A stretch of 64,000 nt of DNA from Alphaproteobacteria bacterium (GTDB taxonomy: Bacteria > Pseudomonadota > Alphaproteobacteria > SMXS01), in the NCBI GenBank assembly GCA_016124315.1, contig WGNW01000001.1, positions 1 to 64,000 of the forward strand, written 5' to 3'. Every line of letters starts with the position of its first letter. The stretch's first letter is position 1. The notes under the pieces are model-generated. The model did no database searches. It saw only the letters and a program-made list of their open reading frames with translations, and was not told the DNA's origin. This document shows, in pieces, positions 39,081 through 48,217 of the stretch. The translations under genes were made by a program, and so were the position numbers.

Positions 39081-39797
39081 TTGGGCGCGGAACAGGCGAT
39101 CAGGCGCAGGGTGCGGGACCCGGACAAGCCGCGCACGCCGCGGCAGCAGGCACGGCGCGACCGCATCCTGATGGAGACGCGCCGCCTGATCGTCGCCAAG
39201 GGCTACGAGGCCGTCACCATGGACGACCTCGCGGCCACCAGCGGCGTCGCCAAGAAGACGCTCTACGACATCTACGGCAGCAAGGAGGCGCTGCTGGCGG
39301 CCTGTGTCGATCAGCGGGTGTCGGAGGTGTTCACCAGGATCGAGGCGGCGCTGACCGGGCGGGGCGTCGAGCGGCTGCTCGCGATCCTCGCCAGGACGGC
39401 AGAGGCGGTGATGCAGGAGCCGCTGCTGCAGCGGGCGCTGGAGCCGGTCCTGCTGTCCCATCTGAGCCAGTTCGACGTGGTGCGCGTGTTCCGCGAACTG
39501 CACAAGGGCTGCCTGCTGGAGATCGCGGCAGCGGAAGAGTGGGACCCGGCCGTCGACGTGGACTTCATCGCCCGCAACCTGCTCGTCGACCATATCGCGC
39601 TGGAGAACTGGTGGGCGGCCGGCATCATCGACGGCGACGAGCTGCGCGCATTCTCCCTGCTCAACGCCTGCCGCATCCTGCTGCCCGTGACCCGCGGCGC
39701 CGCGCGGCGCACGGTCGAGGCGCACATCGCCGAGCTCCAGCAGGACCTGAAGGGCTGGCGCTGGGGTCTCAGCGCGGACGAGCCGGGCGCGGCCTGA
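39081..39797 (+). CDS. TetR-family transcriptional regulator
   Basis: 238 residues. N-terminal helix-turn-helix (RRDRILMETRRLIVAKGYEAV, then TMDDLAATSGVAKKTLYDIYGSKEALLAAC) and a variable ligand-binding C-terminus. TTG start preceded by GGAAGGAG. It is divergent from the secreted proteins and its 3' end overlaps the Rieske oxygenase gene's 3' end by 29 bp, convergently. Regulated genes are not proven; both neighbours are candidates. Confidence 0.88.
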   Translation: MGAEQAIRRRVRDPDKPRTPRQQARRDRILMETRRLIVAKGYEAVTMDDLAATSGVAKKTLYDIYGSKEALLAACVDQRVSEVFTRIEAALTGRGVERLLAILARTAEAVMQEPLLQRALEPVLLSHLSQFDVVRVFRELHKGCLLEIAAAEEWDPAVDVDFIARNLLVDHIALENWWAAGIIDGDELRAFSLLNACRILLPVTRGAARRTVEAHIAELQQDLKGWRWGLSADEPGAA

Positions 39798-40890
39798 GCG
39801 TCCTGCGGCCGGCGGCGCGCTCCTCCGGCTCGCCGGCGCTGGCGGCGGCCCGCCGTTCCTGCAGCAGCAGCGCCTCCACCAGCTTGCGCACCCTGAGCGC
39901 CGGCATGTCGGCCGGCACCGAGACCTCGGGCGGCAGCCCGCTGTCGCCGAGCCGCTGCTCGATGGCGCCGAGCGCCTCGACGTCCTGCAGGCGCACCACC
40001 TTGTCCATCTCGTAGAGCGTCTCGGTGAGCGCCGCGTCGTCCTGCCGGAAGTCACGGCAGTCGGTGCCGAAATAGTGGGTCGAGTGCGGGGTCTCGGGCG
40101 TGATGGCGTGGACCGCGTAGAGCGTGCCGTAATATTCCGGCGCGCCGCCCAGTTCGCGGGCCTTGCGGACGATTGGCCCGCTGTAGGTGAGCGCCGGGCT
40201 CACGAACACCGAGCGGAGCTCCTGGTCCACCTTCGGTGCGGCGTGGGGGAACAGGTATTCGTTGAACTCGGACAGCGGGTTCGATCGGCCCTCCCGGTAG
40301 GTGACGAAGCCTTCCGGCCGGCGCGCCCCGTGCACCCGCTCGCGGAACCAGGCCTCGTCGTCCACATAGTCGCCGTGCAGGAAGCCGATGTGACTCAAAT
40401 CCTGGAGGTTCTCCACCAGCAACTGGTAGCGGGCCGGCACGTGCAGGCGCAGCGGCGGCAGGTTGGCCCATTCTTCGGCGATGCCCATGGCGGCGTGGTC
40501 GGGAATGAGGTCGGGATCGGCCAACTCCGGATCGCCGGTCCAGATCCACAGCCACTTCCAGCGCTCGACCAGCGGGTAGCGGCGCAGCGCGGCGCGGCCG
40601 GCCGGCTGGGCCTGGGTGGGCACCCGCACGCAGGCGCCCCGCGAGTCGAAGGTGAAGCCGTGATAGGCGCACTGCACGGCGTCGCCGACGCGCCGGCCGA
40701 GCACCAGCGGCATGCGGCGGTGCGGGCAGGTGGCCGAGAGCGCCACCGCCTCGCCGTCCTCGGTGCGGTAGAACAGGATCGGCTCATCGAGGATGCGGCG
40801 CTCCAGCAGCGCCTCGCCCACCTCCTCGGACAGCGCCGCCACATACCAGGCGTTCCTGACGAAGCCGCTTGCTTGCTCGAACGGATACAT
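39769..40890 (-). CDS. Rieske non-heme iron oxygenase, alpha subunit
   Basis: 373 residues similar to aromatic O-demethylase/hydroxylase oxygenases (VanA-like). Rieske cluster: CPHRR at about residue 53 and CAYHG about residue 76. Mononuclear iron site: ENLQDLSHIGFLHGDY, with Asp, His and His in the usual spacing. The N-terminal MYPFEQASGFVRNAWYVAAL is typical. The last 30 residues are Arg/Ala-rich and unusual. No reductase gene lies beside it. ATG 40890. Confidence 0.9.
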   Translation of the reverse strand: MYPFEQASGFVRNAWYVAALSEEVGEALLERRILDEPILFYRTEDGEAVALSATCPHRRMPLVLGRRVGDAVQCAYHGFTFDSRGACVRVPTQAQPAGRAALRRYPLVERWKWLWIWTGDPELADPDLIPDHAAMGIAEEWANLPPLRLHVPARYQLLVENLQDLSHIGFLHGDYVDDEAWFRERVHGARRPEGFVTYREGRSNPLSEFNEYLFPHAAPKVDQELRSVFVSPALTYSGPIVRKARELGGAPEYYGTLYAVHAITPETPHSTHYFGTDCRDFRQDDAALTETLYEMDKVVRLQDVEALGAIEQRLGDSGLPPEVSVPADMPALRVRKLVEALLLQERRAAASAGEPEERAAGRRTLRPRPARPR

Positions 40891-40990
40891 GGTCCGGCTC
40901 CACGAAGTCATCCCTGCCGCCGATCGCCTTCGACCGTTCAATAAGTATCCTGGAGAATATTTTTCAGGTCAATGCCGGCCGGCTGCGGCC

Positions 40991-41392
40991 TCAGCGGGCG
41001 CGACGCCGGGATCCGTTGAGCGTGACGGCCTCGCGCACCAGTGCCTTGAGCGCCTCGCCGTCGACCGCCTCGCCCTCGCGGAAATCGATGGCGCGCCTGG
41101 TGCCGCCATCCAGGCTGGCGTTGAACAGGCCCGACGGGTCGTCGAGGGAAGCGCCCTTGGCGAAGGTCATCTTCACCTTGTCCTTGTAGGTCTCGCCGGT
41201 GCAGATCATGCCGTCGTGGTACCAGACGGGCACGCCGCGCCATTTCCAGTCCTCCACCACGTCCGGATCGGCCTCCCGGATCAGGGCGCGCAGCCGGGCG
41301 AGCGTCTCGCCCCGCCAGTCGCCCAGCGCCGCGATCCGTTCGTCGATCAGCCGGGAAGGGGATTTCGCCTCCTGGGCGCCGCTCTCGCTCAT
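40991..41392 (-). CDS. DUF1801 family protein
   Basis: 133 residues with the DUF1801 pattern (EDWKWRGVPVWYHDGMICTG, TFAKGASLDDPSGLF). Function unknown. It lies 10 bp after the nitrobindin-like gene and is probably cotranscribed with it and marC. No signal peptide or membrane segment. Confidence 0.8.
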   Translation of the reverse strand: MSESGAQEAKSPSRLIDERIAALGDWRGETLARLRALIREADPDVVEDWKWRGVPVWYHDGMICTGETYKDKVKMTFAKGASLDDPSGLFNASLDGGTRRAIDFREGEAVDGEALKALVREAVTLNGSRRRAR

Positions 41393-41402
41393 GCCGCCTC
41401 CT

Positions 41403-42068
41403 CTATGCCTGCCGGTCCGGCCGGCCGCCGCGAGCCATGACGATCCGCTGCCACGGGTTGGGCTCGGGCTCGCCGATCTTCGTCAGGGTGTTCTCGTCGC
41501 GGTGCAGGAACGGCGCCGTCTGGCCGCGCACCGCCAGGGTAGTGTCGCTGACATAGCGCCACGACCCGTCGGGGTTGAAGGTGATCTCCAGCCGGTATGC
41601 GTCGGTGCGGAAGGCCAGTTCCAGGAAGGTGGTCGAGCAGATGCCGTAGTCGGTCCGGCCGCGCCGGGCCTCCACCACCAGCGTGGCGTCGTCCGGCCCG
41701 GCGTGCCCGGCGGCGACGGCGACCTGGCCGCGCGGGATGGTCAGCGTCTGGAGGACGAGGCCGGTGGCCGGCTCCCACAGCCAGTAGCCGATCTGGTCGT
41801 GGAAGGTGGTGTCCTCCTCCGGCGTGTTGATGTGGACGTGGTAGCGCAGGCCGTAGAGCAGCTGCGGCCCGTTGGTCTGCGGGTCGATGGGCTGCATCTC
41901 GATGCGCTCGGTGTATTCGCGCCGTTCCGGGCCGTCCGCCTTGGGATTGAGGTCGACCCCGCGGCGCCCTTCCCAGAGTCCGGCGAGGCGGCGCAGCGGC
42001 CCCAGGTTGGCCAGCGTGTCCGGATCGACGTCGTCCGGTTCGGTAAAGATGTCGTCCGGTATCTCCAT
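41403..42068 (-). CDS. Nitrobindin-like heme-binding beta-barrel protein
   Basis: 221 residues. The region LAGLWEGRRGVDLN is typical of the THAP4/nitrobindin (DUF1794/FABP-like) fold, followed by alternating beta strands (QLLYGLRYHVHIN, FHDQIGYWLWEPATGLVLQT, WRYVSDTTLAV). Such barrels bind heme or fatty acids; the heme-ligand His cannot be assigned with certainty. ATG 42068. Middle gene of a three-gene run with DUF1801 and marC. Confidence 0.7.
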   Translation of the reverse strand: MEIPDDIFTEPDDVDPDTLANLGPLRRLAGLWEGRRGVDLNPKADGPERREYTERIEMQPIDPQTNGPQLLYGLRYHVHINTPEEDTTFHDQIGYWLWEPATGLVLQTLTIPRGQVAVAAGHAGPDDATLVVEARRGRTDYGICSTTFLELAFRTDAYRLEITFNPDGSWRYVSDTTLAVRGQTAPFLHRDENTLTKIGEPEPNPWQRIVMARGGRPDRQA

Positions 42069-42109
42069 GTGCTGCCTTTCTTCCGTTGCGCGTCCGTCCG
42101 CGATGCCAC

Positions 42110-42751
42110 TCAGCCCGCCCTGGCCAGCCCGGGGAAGAGCGCCGTCAGCCCCGCCACGATCATCTCCACCGAGATGGCCAGCAGGATCATCCCCATCAGC
42201 CGGGTGGTGATCACCCGCATGGTGTCGCTCAATATCTTGCCGATCTGCGCGGCGAAGAACAGCACGACGAACAGCATGATCAGGATCGCGCCGACGATCG
42301 CGGCCACCGCCAGCAGGCCGTCGGCGCCGCCGGCGCGGGTGCCGTAGATGATCAGCGTGGCGATGGTGCCGGGTCCGACGATCATCGGGAAGGTGATGGG
42401 ATAGAAGGCGAGCGCCGACAGGTCGCCCATGTGGCCCTTCTCCCGCTCGCTGCCGTGGTGGGAGGAGATGCCGGTGCCGTTGAGCATGGACCAGGCGATG
42501 TGCGCCAGCACGGCGCCGCCCGCCACCCGGAACTGGTCCACGGTGATGCCGAAGAAGCCGATGATCGCCTGCCCGGCGAGCAGGATCACGGCGCACATGA
42601 CGGCGGAGAAGACGGTGATCTTGAGCGCCAGCACCCGCTGCTGCGGCACCGTGCAGTCGCCGGTGAGCGCCAGGAAGATCGGCAGGTTGACGAAGGGGTT
42701 CATGATCGCGAAGAACGCGCCGAACGCCTTCGCCAAGTCCGCGTAGTGCAT
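42110..42751 (-). CDS. MarC-family integral membrane protein
   Basis: 213 residues with six hydrophobic segments, beginning FGAFFAIMNPFVNLPIFLAL, the family signature. Other segments: VFSAVMCAVILLAGQAIIGF and LALFYP-like ALAFYPITFPMIVGPGTIA. The physiological role of MarC proteins is not settled. ATG 42751 matches the conserved start. Promoter-proximal gene of the run. Confidence 0.9.
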   Translation of the reverse strand: MHYADLAKAFGAFFAIMNPFVNLPIFLALTGDCTVPQQRVLALKITVFSAVMCAVILLAGQAIIGFFGITVDQFRVAGGAVLAHIAWSMLNGTGISSHHGSEREKGHMGDLSALAFYPITFPMIVGPGTIATLIIYGTRAGGADGLLAVAAIVGAILIMLFVVLFFAAQIGKILSDTMRVITTRLMGMILLAISVEMIVAGLTALFPGLARAG

Positions 42752-43099
42752 GGTGCCGCTCCCGTTCCGCTTTTCGGAGCAACAGCTTCGCACGAGGGTG
42801 GGCGCCCGGGCGACCGTCCAGCGGCCGGCCCGCCCGACGCCGGCATGCCGCCGGGCGGCGGGGTTCTCGTCGAGGGATCGGGCGGGCGGCCCGGGGCGTG
42901 CTTTCGGCGAAGAATTCAGGCCGGCCCTCCAAGTAATGGACGGCGGTCGGGGCGTCTCGTCCGGACCGGGGTGTTCCCATTACCGCCAAGGTAATGGAAT
43001 CGGTCATTGATCGGCGCAGACTGCTCGTCTCTGTTATCTTTACCTGGGTAAGGCCAAGCGGCGCGGTGCCCGCGGCCGTCCCCTTCGAAGGAGCAAGCG
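42752..43099. other. Intergenic with inverted repeats
   Basis: Holds CCATTACC-(5)-GGTAATGG at 42977-42997 and TTACC-(2)-GGTAA at 43040-43051, both upstream of the secreted protein gene at 43100. GTAATGG also occurs near 42934. They look like operator sites. No gene is seen. Confidence 0.4.
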
Positions 43100-43591
43100 A
43101 TGACCACAGTCGACTTGGGAACGCGCACCGGCGCATGCGCACGAAAGCAGCCCTCGACGCGGGGCTGGACCGCCGCGGCGGCCGGCTTCGCGTGTTTCGT
43201 CGCCCTGGGCGCCGCGACGGCCCACGCCGAATCGTTGCAGTTCTGCACCCCCGAGGGCGACCCGAACTGCATCAAGGGCCTCGTCGGCACCGAGGCGAGC
43301 GTCACCGTCACCAAGGTCAACGTCAAGCAGCTGGCCGACACTGACTGCCCTGCGGTCGAGCGCACCTACAAGCGCAACATGTACAAGGACGACAACCAGT
43401 TCGTCCGGGCCGCCTGGGACAAGCGGTGCGCCTACCACGTCCGGTTCTCGACGACGTCGAGCTGCATCGGCGACAAGGACATCGACCTGAAGGTCGCCGA
43501 CATGAAGGCGGGCATGAACTACGCCTTCCTCGACCTGGACTGCGGCTCGCTGAAGGCGAAGAAGGGGACGTTCAAGGGCCCCTGGAAATAG
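43100..43591 (+). CDS. Small secreted Cys-containing protein
   Basis: 163 residues: a signal peptide (AAAGFACFVALGAATAHA) after an unusually long basic N-terminus, then LQFCTPEGDPNCIKGL and cysteines in TDCPAVER, KRCAYHV, SSCIGDKD and LDCGSLK. Six cysteines after the signal. Unknown function; the general plan resembles the proteins at 37.3-38.9 kb. SD AAGGAG 6 nt before the ATG. Confidence 0.75.
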   Translation: MTTVDLGTRTGACARKQPSTRGWTAAAAGFACFVALGAATAHAESLQFCTPEGDPNCIKGLVGTEASVTVTKVNVKQLADTDCPAVERTYKRNMYKDDNQFVRAAWDKRCAYHVRFSTTSSCIGDKDIDLKVADMKAGMNYAFLDLDCGSLKAKKGTFKGPWK

Positions 43592-43637
43592 ATATCCGGC
43601 CGGCGGCGTCTTCCTGGGCGCCGCCGCACGAACCCGT

Positions 43638-44846
43638 CTACATCCGCTCGAAGATCGCGGCCAGGCCCTGGCCGCCGCCGATGCACATGGTCTCCAGGCC
43701 GTAGCGGGCCTCGCGGCGCTCCATCTCCATCAGCATGGTGGTCAGGATGCGCACGCCCGTGGCGCCCACCGGATGGCCCATGGAGATGCCCGAGCCGTTG
43801 ACGTTGATGCGCTCGTGGTCGGCGTCGGTCAGCCCCAGCGCCTTGGTGCAGGCCAGCACCTGGGCGGCGAACGCCTCGTTGAGCTCGATCAGGTCAAGGT
43901 CCTTGAGCGCGAGGCCCGCCCGTTCCAGCGCCTTCTGGGTGGCGGGAACCGGGCCGATGCCCATCACCTCGGGACCGACGCCCGCCACCGACCAGGACTT
44001 GAGCCGGGCCATGGGCTTGAGGCCCTCGCGCTCGGCGATCTCGGCGGTGGTGACGAGGCACGCCGCGGCGCCGTCGTTCTGGCCCGAGGCGTTGCCGGCG
44101 GTCACCGTCGCGTCCGGATCCTGCCGGGCGCGGATCGGCTTCAGGGTCGCCAGCTTCTCGACGCTGGTGCCGGGGCGGACGTGCTCGTCCTTCTCCACCA
44201 CCACGTCTTCCTTGCGGCCCTTCACGATGACCGGGACGATCTCCTGCGCGAAGCGGCCGTCCTCCATGGCCGCAGTCGCCCGGGCGTGGGAGCGGGCGGC
44301 CAGCTCGTCCTGGGCTTCGCGGCTGATCTGGTAGTCGCGGCGCAAATTCTCGGCGGTCTCGATCATGCCGCCTGGCACGGGATGGTTCTTGCCGCCGGCG
44401 GTCACCCGGCCGCGGGCGAGGGCGTCCTCCAGCATGATGCCGGCGCCCTGCACGCCCCAACGGGACTCCACCGTGTAGAACGGCGCGCGGCTCATGGATT
44501 CGGCACCGCCGGCGATCACCACGTCGCTGCCGCCGGTGCCCACCTGCATGATGGCGTAGAGCACCGCCTGCAGGCCGGAGCCGCAGCGGCGGTCGATCTG
44601 CAAGCCGCCCGTGGTGATCGGCAGGCCGGCGTCGAGCGCGACGACGCGGCCCAGCGCCGGCGCCTCCATGGTCGGATAGCAGTTGGCGAAGATCAGGTCG
44701 TCGACCAGTTCGGGGTCCAGCTTCGTGCGCCCCATGATGTCCTTGACGACGGTCGCCGCCAGGTCATGGACCGGCGCGGCCTTGAACGCGCCGCCGAACC
44801 CGCCGACCGCCGTGCGCCTGGGCTCGCAAATCACAACGTCCCGCAT
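43638..44846 (-). CDS. Acetyl-CoA acetyltransferase (thiolase)
   Basis: 402 residues. The acylated Cys lies in DRRCGSGLQAVLYA, the His in NGSGISMGHPVGATG and the second Cys in MCIGGGQGLAAIFE. N-terminus MRDVVICEPRRTAVGGF. It condenses or cleaves acyl-CoA; whether it is biosynthetic or degradative cannot be told. ATG 44846 follows AAGGA; ATG 44861 in frame is an alternative. It is divergent from the MFS gene. Confidence 0.94.
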   Translation of the reverse strand: MRDVVICEPRRTAVGGFGGAFKAAPVHDLAATVVKDIMGRTKLDPELVDDLIFANCYPTMEAPALGRVVALDAGLPITTGGLQIDRRCGSGLQAVLYAIMQVGTGGSDVVIAGGAESMSRAPFYTVESRWGVQGAGIMLEDALARGRVTAGGKNHPVPGGMIETAENLRRDYQISREAQDELAARSHARATAAMEDGRFAQEIVPVIVKGRKEDVVVEKDEHVRPGTSVEKLATLKPIRARQDPDATVTAGNASGQNDGAAACLVTTAEIAEREGLKPMARLKSWSVAGVGPEVMGIGPVPATQKALERAGLALKDLDLIELNEAFAAQVLACTKALGLTDADHERINVNGSGISMGHPVGATGVRILTTMLMEMERREARYGLETMCIGGGQGLAAIFERM

Positions 44847-45003
44847 GTCGATTTCCTTCATGTCCTGATCCTGTGGTTGGCGAAGGTATAGGTCGGCGGT
44901 CCGCCGCTGACCAACCCTTTTCATCCGTGTGCCCCGCCGCCCGCAGGGCTCTCCCGCCCACGGAAGCCTTTCCCTGCAGGGGATAGTCTTCTACAGCAGG
45001 GCC

Positions 45004-46257
45004 ATGCTGACCTATCTTCGCGACCAGTCCCGTTTCCTCCGCCGCAACGGCCGGTGGATCGGCGGCGGATTTCTCCTCACCATGTTCTCCTCGTTCGGGC
45101 AGACCTTCTTCATCGGGCTCTCGGGCAACCATCTGCGGGCGGCCTTCGACCTGTCCGGCGGCGAGTTCGGCGGGCTCTACATGGTCGCCACGCTGGGCAG
45201 CGCGCTCAGCCTGCCCTGGCTGGGGCGGACGCTGGACATCATGCCCGGCTGGAAGGTCGTGCGCTTCGCCATGCCGCTGCTCGCCGTCGCCTGCGTGCTG
45301 ATCGCCTTCGCGCCCAACGTCGTAGTGCTCGCCGTTTCGCTCTACATGCTGCGGCTGTTCGGCCAGGGCATGATGACGGAGATCGCCTTCACCGAGACGG
45401 GACGCTGGTTCGTCGCCAACCGCGGGCGGGCCATGTCGCTGGTGGTGATCGGCCTGCAGGCGGGCAATGGCGTGCTGCCGCTGGTCTTCGTGCTGGTCAG
45501 CGAGGCGGCCGGTTGGCGCAGCACCTGGCTGTCGGCGGCGGCGCTGTTGATGCTCGCAGGCTATCCGCTGCTGCTCGCGCTGCTCCGGGTCGAGCGCGTG
45601 CCCCAGTCCCACGAGCATGCCTCGAAGAGCGCCGCGCGGACGGCGCGGGACTGGCTGCGCTCCCAGGTGATCCGCGATCCGATTCTCTATCTGCTGCTCA
45701 CGGGCACGCTGGCGCCGCCGTTCATCGGCACGGTCATCTTCTTCCACCAGGGCTACCTGATCGCGCTGCGGGGATACGATCCGCTGGTCTTCGCCGCGGC
45801 CTTTCCCGTGATGGCGGTCACCACTGTGGTCTTCGGCCTGGTCTGCGGCCATCTGGTCGACCGCTTCGGCGCCCTGCGGCTGCTGCCCTTCTTCCTGGCG
45901 CCGCTCACCGTCGCCTCGCTGGCGGTGGGCCTGGTGACGCCGGTCTGGGGCATCTACCTGTTCATGTTCCTGCTCGGCGTCAGCAACGGCTTCACCCAGA
46001 CGCTGATGGGGGCGCTGTGGCCGGAGGTCTACGGCCTCGCCAATCTGGGCGCCATCCGGGGGATCACCGTTTCGGCCATGGTCCTGTCCACGGCGCTGGG
46101 GCCGGGCATCACCGGGGCGCTGATGGACTTGGGCGTGGAACTGCCCACCCAGATGGTCTGGATGGCCGGCTGGTGCGTGCTCGCCTCGTTCGCGCTGGCT
46201 GCGGCGGCCCGCAAGGTGCAGTTCCGCGAAGGGCACGCGGCGGCCCGACAGGCGTAG
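45004..46257 (+). CDS. MFS transporter
   Basis: 417 residues with about twelve membrane segments (IGGGFLLTMFSSFGQTFFIG; FAMPLLAVACVLIAFAPNVV; FFLAPLTVASLAVGLVTP; WMAGWCVLASFALAAAA). The LPWLGRTLDI segment sits where the family's loop 2-3 motif is expected. Substrate unknown. ATG 45004. Convergent with the OB-domain gene. Confidence 0.88.
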   Translation: MLTYLRDQSRFLRRNGRWIGGGFLLTMFSSFGQTFFIGLSGNHLRAAFDLSGGEFGGLYMVATLGSALSLPWLGRTLDIMPGWKVVRFAMPLLAVACVLIAFAPNVVVLAVSLYMLRLFGQGMMTEIAFTETGRWFVANRGRAMSLVVIGLQAGNGVLPLVFVLVSEAAGWRSTWLSAAALLMLAGYPLLLALLRVERVPQSHEHASKSAARTARDWLRSQVIRDPILYLLLTGTLAPPFIGTVIFFHQGYLIALRGYDPLVFAAAFPVMAVTTVVFGLVCGHLVDRFGALRLLPFFLAPLTVASLAVGLVTPVWGIYLFMFLLGVSNGFTQTLMGALWPEVYGLANLGAIRGITVSAMVLSTALGPGITGALMDLGVELPTQMVWMAGWCVLASFALAAAARKVQFREGHAAARQA

Positions 46258-46300
46258 CCCGGCCGAGCCCTCGGACCGTGCCGGCGTGCGCGCCGGCGGG

Positions 46301-46996
46301 TCAGCGGGCCTTGGCGATGTCGGAGACGTCGACCAGGGTGACCAGGTTGCGCGCCTTGATCTCGTGCGCGACGAAGAAGCCGTCGTCGACCGGTCCGGTG
46401 ACGTAGACATAGTCGCCCGGCCTGACCTTTCGGGCGCCCTTGTCGTCCAGCGGATTGTCCGCCAGCTTTCCTACCTTGACGTCGTAGCTGCCGGCGCTGG
46501 TGCTCAGGTAGAAGTCGTCGTCCCCCAGCCGGGTGACCAGTCCGGCCACGCTCACATTGGAGCCGTTCTTGGCGGTCGGGGCGGGCAGCTGGATCGGCGG
46601 CGACAGGCGCGTCGGCTCGAGGGAGCTGGCCTTGACGGTGACCTGGTGCAGGCCGCCATAGTAGTAGGCGTTCCGGTCGTAGCTGTAGACCCTGGTGGCG
46701 TCGATCTCGGGCTTGTTGAAGAAGCCCTTGTCGATCACGCCGTAGACGTTGACCGTCTGGCCGGGCTTCATCCACCGGCCGTGATTGAGCCGGCCCTTGT
46801 CCATGTCGACGACGACCGAGTGGGGGCCGTAGTCCAGTACGAAGGTGTCGCCGGCGACGGCCTTGATCGTGCCGGTGAGGGAGACCCAGCTCTCGTCAGG
46901 CTTCTGCAGCGGCTTGGCGGCGAGCGCCGGCGCGGCGCCCAGCAGCAGCATGCCTCCCGCCAGAAGAGCGGAGCGAAGATGAGTGCGACTGTCCAT
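46301..46996 (-). CDS. Periplasmic protein with duplicated OB-like domain
   Basis: 231 residues: signal peptide (ALLAGGMLLLGAAPALA) then two related halves. WVSLTGTIKAVAGDTFVLDY with PGQTVNVYGVIDKGFFNKPE, and NVSVAGLVTRLGDDDFYLST with PGDYVYVTGPVDDGFF, show an internal repeat. The fold suggested is BOF/DUF5666-like, which binds small or charged ligands. No function is known. ATG 46996; a class A beta-lactamase gene is divergent upstream. Confidence 0.7.
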   Translation of the reverse strand: MDSRTHLRSALLAGGMLLLGAAPALAAKPLQKPDESWVSLTGTIKAVAGDTFVLDYGPHSVVVDMDKGRLNHGRWMKPGQTVNVYGVIDKGFFNKPEIDATRVYSYDRNAYYYGGLHQVTVKASSLEPTRLSPPIQLPAPTAKNGSNVSVAGLVTRLGDDDFYLSTSAGSYDVKVGKLADNPLDDKGARKVRPGDYVYVTGPVDDGFFVAHEIKARNLVTLVDVSDIAKAR

Positions 46997-47185
46997 TGGT
47001 TTCTCCAAGCCTCGTGATGACGGTTGTTTCCGTACGGTCTCGCAACTCGCGGATTCCCGGGTTGTTCCGATCGATTTCCCGGGCCCGGCCGGGTCTCGTC
47101 GCGCCCCGGCGGGTCTGGCGCCCGGCGGCGTCTTGTGCTCGAAATGCAGGAGTTGGCGCGGCGGCATGACGGCGAAAGGTTTGCC

Positions 47186-48091
47186 ATGACCCATTCGATC
47201 ACCCGGCGCGGCGCGTTGGCCGCCGTGCTCCTGGCCCCGGCGCTGGCGGCCATGGGCACGAACACGCGCAGCGGCGTCGCCGTCGCGGAGCGGTTCCGGA
47301 GCCTCGAGCGCCGGCACGGCGGCCGCCTGGGCGTCGCCGTGCTCGACCTCGGCAGCGGCCAGGGGCTGGAGCACCGCGCGGACGAGCGCTTCCCCATGTG
47401 CAGCACCTTCAAGGTCCTCGCGGCGGCTCACATTCTCGCTCGGGTCGACCGGGGCGAGGAGCGGCTGCAGCGCCGCATCGCCTTCACGGCGGCGGACCTC
47501 GTCACCCGGGACGGCCGCGTCTCCTGGTCGCCCGCGACGCAGGCGGGGGTCGGCGAGGGCGGCATGACCGTCGAGGCGCTCTGCGCGGCCGCCGTCTCGC
47601 TCAGCGACAACACGGCAGCCAACCTGCTGCTCGCCGTTTCCGGCGGCCCGCCGGCGCTCACCGCCTATGTCCGCTCCCTGGGCGACCGGGTGACCCGGCT
47701 CGACCGCACCGAGCCGGACCTCAACGAGGCGGCGCCGGGCGATCCGCGCGACACCACGAGCCCCAGGGCAATGCTGCAGACCCTGCGGGCGGTGCTGTTC
47801 GGCGGCGCGCTTTCGGCGGACTCCCGCCGCAGGCTGGAGGGCTGGATGGTCGCGTGCAAGACGGGTGACAGGCGGCTGAGGGCCGGGCTGCCCGCCACGT
47901 GGCGGGTCGGCGACAAGACCGGCACCAGCCCCAATGCCGCCGCTGGCGACATCGCCGCGGCGTGGCCGCCCACCGGCGCGCCGCTCCTGGTCACGGCCTA
48001 TTATGCCGGGTGGCGGGCCTCCGACGTCCAGCGCGACGCGGTCTTCGCCGAGGTGGGACGGATCGTCGCCGATCTCCGGGGCCCTCCCTGA
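47186..48091 (+). CDS. Class A beta-lactamase
   Basis: 301 residues. All class A motifs are present: Ser-x-x-Lys as MCSTFKVLAAA, SDN in LSDNTAANLLL, the Glu-x-x-Leu-Asn loop in RTEPDLNEAAPGD, and KTGT in VGDKTGTS. The N-terminus has RR before a hydrophobic stretch (TRRGALAAVLLAPALAAMG), so Tat export is possible. ATG 47186; the frame is open further upstream. Resistance profile unknown. The porin downstream may affect permeability. Confidence 0.95.
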   Translation: MTHSITRRGALAAVLLAPALAAMGTNTRSGVAVAERFRSLERRHGGRLGVAVLDLGSGQGLEHRADERFPMCSTFKVLAAAHILARVDRGEERLQRRIAFTAADLVTRDGRVSWSPATQAGVGEGGMTVEALCAAAVSLSDNTAANLLLAVSGGPPALTAYVRSLGDRVTRLDRTEPDLNEAAPGDPRDTTSPRAMLQTLRAVLFGGALSADSRRRLEGWMVACKTGDRRLRAGLPATWRVGDKTGTSPNAAAGDIAAAWPPTGAPLLVTAYYAGWRASDVQRDAVFAEVGRIVADLRGPP

Positions 48092-48180
48092 GCCATCCTT
48101 CCGACCCATAGGGCCCTGGCGCGCGGGCATGGCCCGGCGGTGCAGGTTCCGCTTGTGCGGTGCCGCTCTCTTGCATAGGT

Positions 48181-48206
48181 TCGCTATATCTGAGTGAATA
48201 TAGCGA
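48181..48206. promoter_or_regulatory. 9-bp inverted repeat at the porin start
   Basis: TCGCTATAT-(8)-ATATAGCGA, a perfect repeat ending 12 bp before the chosen porin ATG. Likely an operator; the regulator is unknown. Confidence 0.55.
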
Positions 48207-48217
48207 TGAGGCGAGAC

